From: Candidatus Omnitrophota bacterium
GTDB taxonomy: Bacteria > Omnitrophota > Gorgyraeia > Aquiviventales > Aquiviventaceae
NCBI GenBank assembly: GCA_023247235.1
Contig: JAHFGW010000006.1
Location: forward strand, 14,169 to 58,218
DNA: 44,050 nucleotides
Direction of reading: 5' to 3'
In this document: piece by piece, positions 42,696-44,050 of the stretch
Position numbering within the stretch: position 1 is the first letter of the stretch
How the letters are laid out: every line of letters starts with the position of its first letter
Notes under the pieces: generated by a model
The model's input: the letters and a program-made list of their open reading frames with translations, nothing else
What the model was told of the DNA's origin: nothing
Databases searched by the model: none
Position numbers and translations under genes: made by a program

Positions 42696-43826
42696 ATGGC
42701 AACTGAACGTCGCAAGCCTGATTCCAGCGAGCGGCGCTACACCACGGGGAACGTGCAGGTGGATGCGCAGCTGACGGCGCTCTTGGGCGGGCTCGGGGAT
42801 GGGCTCGACCTGCGGCTGCTCTCAGAGCTCATGACCTCGGTGTACCGCCTCGGCAAGGATCAGGCGACGACCGGGGATCTGAAGATCCTCAACGCCGCCT
42901 TGAAGGAGCTGCGCTATGCCTTCAAGGTCTTCCGGCCCTACCGGCACATGAGGAAAGTGGCGACGTTCGGCTCTTCACGGGTATCCCGGCAGCATCCGGC
43001 CTACGGCGTCGCCAAGGAATTCGGCCGCTTGATGGCCAAGGCCGGCTGGATGGTCATTACGGGCGCGGCCAGCGGGATCATGAAGGCCGGGCACGAAGGG
43101 GCAGGGCGTGACGCCAGCTTCGGCCTCAACATCCGCCTGCCGTTTGAACAGGAAGCCAACCCAGTCATCGCGACCAGCGAGCGGCTCATCAATTGCAAAT
43201 ACTTCTTCACCCGCAAGCTGCTGTTCATCAAGGAATCCCATGCGACCGCGCTCTTTCCCGGTGGCTTCGGCACGCTTGATGAGGGGTTCGAGTCGCTCAC
43301 GCTCGTGCAGACCGGCAAGTCCGACCCGCGGCCGATCGTCTTCGTCGAGTCCAAGGGGAGCCAGTTTTGGCGCCCGCTCATCCGGTTCATGGAACAGCGC
43401 TTGGTGCCTGAGATGATTAGTCCCAGCGACCGCTCCATTTATCAGGTGACTGAGTCCGCAGAGGAGGCGGCCCGGGTCATCGAGCGCTTCTACTCGACGT
43501 ATCACTCGCTGCGCTACGTCCGCGACGTCTTGGTGCTGCGTCTGCAGCGTCGCGTGCCCGAACGGGAAGTCGAGCGCCTCCCACATCGCTTTCGCGACTT
43601 GCTCTTGGGCGACGACTTTACGCAGCGGGAGGCGCTCCCGGAGGAAGCCGATGAGCCGCAGCTGGCCCATCTGCCGCGACTGGTGTTTCGCTTCAACCGC
43701 CAATACTACGGGCGCCTCATCGAGTTGATCCATCACCTGAATGACCTGGGGGCTTCCGCCCCGCCGGTGGTGCCGCCAGCCCCGCCCCCAGAGGCGGGGC
43801 CAGTCCCCAAGTCGCCCCGCCGTTAA
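42696..43826 (+). CDS. LOG-family (lysine-decarboxylase-like) protein with long flanking extensions
   Basis: A 376-residue protein whose central part (about 85-270) is a Rossmann-like LOG domain: VATFGSSRV, VITGAASGIMKAGHEGA, and FPGGFGTLDEGFE, which carries the PGGxGTxxE signature. LOG enzymes hydrolyse nucleoside 5'-monophosphates, releasing cytokinins in plants and acting as nucleotide nucleosidases in bacteria; the substrate here is unknown. Usual LOG proteins are about 180-250 residues, so the ~85-residue N-terminal and ~105-residue C-terminal extensions are notable; similar long forms exist in the wider family. The last ~30 residues are Pro-rich. A cytoplasmic enzyme; no functional link to its neighbours is evident. 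Confidence 0.85.
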   Translation: MATERRKPDSSERRYTTGNVQVDAQLTALLGGLGDGLDLRLLSELMTSVYRLGKDQATTGDLKILNAALKELRYAFKVFRPYRHMRKVATFGSSRVSRQHPAYGVAKEFGRLMAKAGWMVITGAASGIMKAGHEGAGRDASFGLNIRLPFEQEANPVIATSERLINCKYFFTRKLLFIKESHATALFPGGFGTLDEGFESLTLVQTGKSDPRPIVFVESKGSQFWRPLIRFMEQRLVPEMISPSDRSIYQVTESAEEAARVIERFYSTYHSLRYVRDVLVLRLQRRVPEREVERLPHRFRDLLLGDDFTQREALPEEADEPQLAHLPRLVFRFNRQYYGRLIELIHHLNDLGASAPPVVPPAPPPEAGPVPKSPRR

Positions 43827-43862
43827 GCCACCCCGCAGGCCGCGCATCCCTACGGAGGCGTG

Positions 43863-43931
43863 ATGAACACGCCGTGCGTCATGTCACGAGCCTGCCGCCA
43901 AACTGAGGAGGCACAGCATGGCCGAGTATAA
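43863..43931 (+). CDS. Possible 22-residue leader peptide overlapping the zinc-ribbon gene
   Basis: ATG at 43863 is preceded by GGAGG (43854-43858, 4-nt spacer) and opens a 22-codon frame ending at TAA 43929-43931, overlapping the next gene by 14 bp in another frame. The peptide (MNTPCVMSRACRQ and on) has two cysteines. The good ribosome site is the only positive evidence; it may be a translational coupling leader or chance. Confidence 0.3.
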   Translation: MNTPCVMSRACRQTEEAQHGRV

Positions 43932-44050
43932 GTGCCCCTACTGTTTCTCGGATCGCGTGAAGATCGTCAGTTCAGAGCGCACGCGCGAGGTCATGGTCCT
44001 TCGCTGTCTTCAGTGCGGCCGTGAGTCCCAAGTGGATACAGAGAACTTCG
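43918..44050 (+). CDS. Zinc-ribbon protein (3' truncated by window edge)
   Basis: The first 44 codons are visible. A CPYC knuckle (residues 6-9) and CLQCG (about 34-38) form a C4 zinc ribbon of the kind found in small nucleic-acid-binding or transcription-related proteins. A strong ribosome site, GAGGAGG at 43905-43911, lies 6 nt before the ATG. The frame runs off the end of the window, so the total length and any further domain are unknown. Confidence 0.75.
   Translation, partial: MAEYKCPYCFSDRVKIVSSERTREVMVLRCLQCGRESQVDTENF

Overview
The window is 44 kb of GC-rich, gene-dense bacterial chromosome, with almost every gene on the + strand. It encodes a diderm bacterium: there is Kdo synthesis (kdsA, kdsD, kdsC), lipid A acylation, LPS export (LptC/LptA domains, lptB), an OmpA-like lipoprotein and RseP. 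Isoprenoids come from the MEP route (dxr, ispG). The 16S rRNA and the gene content look to me like a PVC-related candidate lineage such as Omnitrophota. That placement is from reading alone and is unverified.

Layout. (1) 1-5850: kdsA (5' cut), kdsD, kdsC, then a small helix-turn-helix gene with its own promoter and two elaborate palindromes, then one long gene joining an LpxL-like acyltransferase to LptC- and LptA-like domains, then lptB. (2) 5869-12877: a trigger factor without its PPIase domain, clpP, a class V aminotransferase with serA, purA, an OmpA-like lipoprotein and a small coiled-coil membrane protein. (3) 12902-19841: envelope lipid and isoprenoid genes uppS, cdsA, dxr, rseP, ispG, then proS. 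(4) 20009-25347: rimP, nusA, infB behind a promoter and terminator-like hairpin, then trpS. (5) 25360-35326: scpA, scpB, then an aromatic amino acid block (chorismate mutase, prephenate dehydratase, HisC-type aminotransferase, DAHP synthase, TyrA), then cmk, plsC, rpsA, tyrS. (6) 35323-41067: a complete rRNA operon, 16S - tRNA-Ile(GAU) - tRNA-Ala(UGC) - 23S - 5S, with promoter, three boxA-like sites and two processing stems. (7) 41071-44050: a repeat-rich gap, a tiny lipoprotein, a secreted protein of unknown function, a PLD-family lipoprotein, a minus-strand mini membrane protein, a LOG-family protein and the start of a zinc-ribbon protein.

Most striking observation. Four intergenic gaps (before dxr, trpS, hisC and tyrA) each hold an inverted repeat built the same way: four tandem heptamers, a loop, then four heptamers in inverse orientation. 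The heptamer differs between loci (GCTCGTG twice, AGCGTNN, GTGTAAT), but period, copy number (4 + 4, arms of about 28 nt) and placement (hairpin base 8-12 nt before the start codon) are constant. I know no named repeat family with this architecture. Other palindromic elements include a T-shaped 70-bp palindrome at 2931-3000, two elements based on GGTGCCAGGCACC, and a CTTCGACTCG repeat, one copy of which lies in the 16S-23S spacer beside a near-consensus promoter.

Regulation visible in the sequence: near-consensus sigma70-type promoters with 17-bp spacers at six places, some so close to the start codon that the mRNA would be nearly leaderless, and terminator-like hairpins between promoter and first gene for both rimP-nusA-infB and the rRNA operon.
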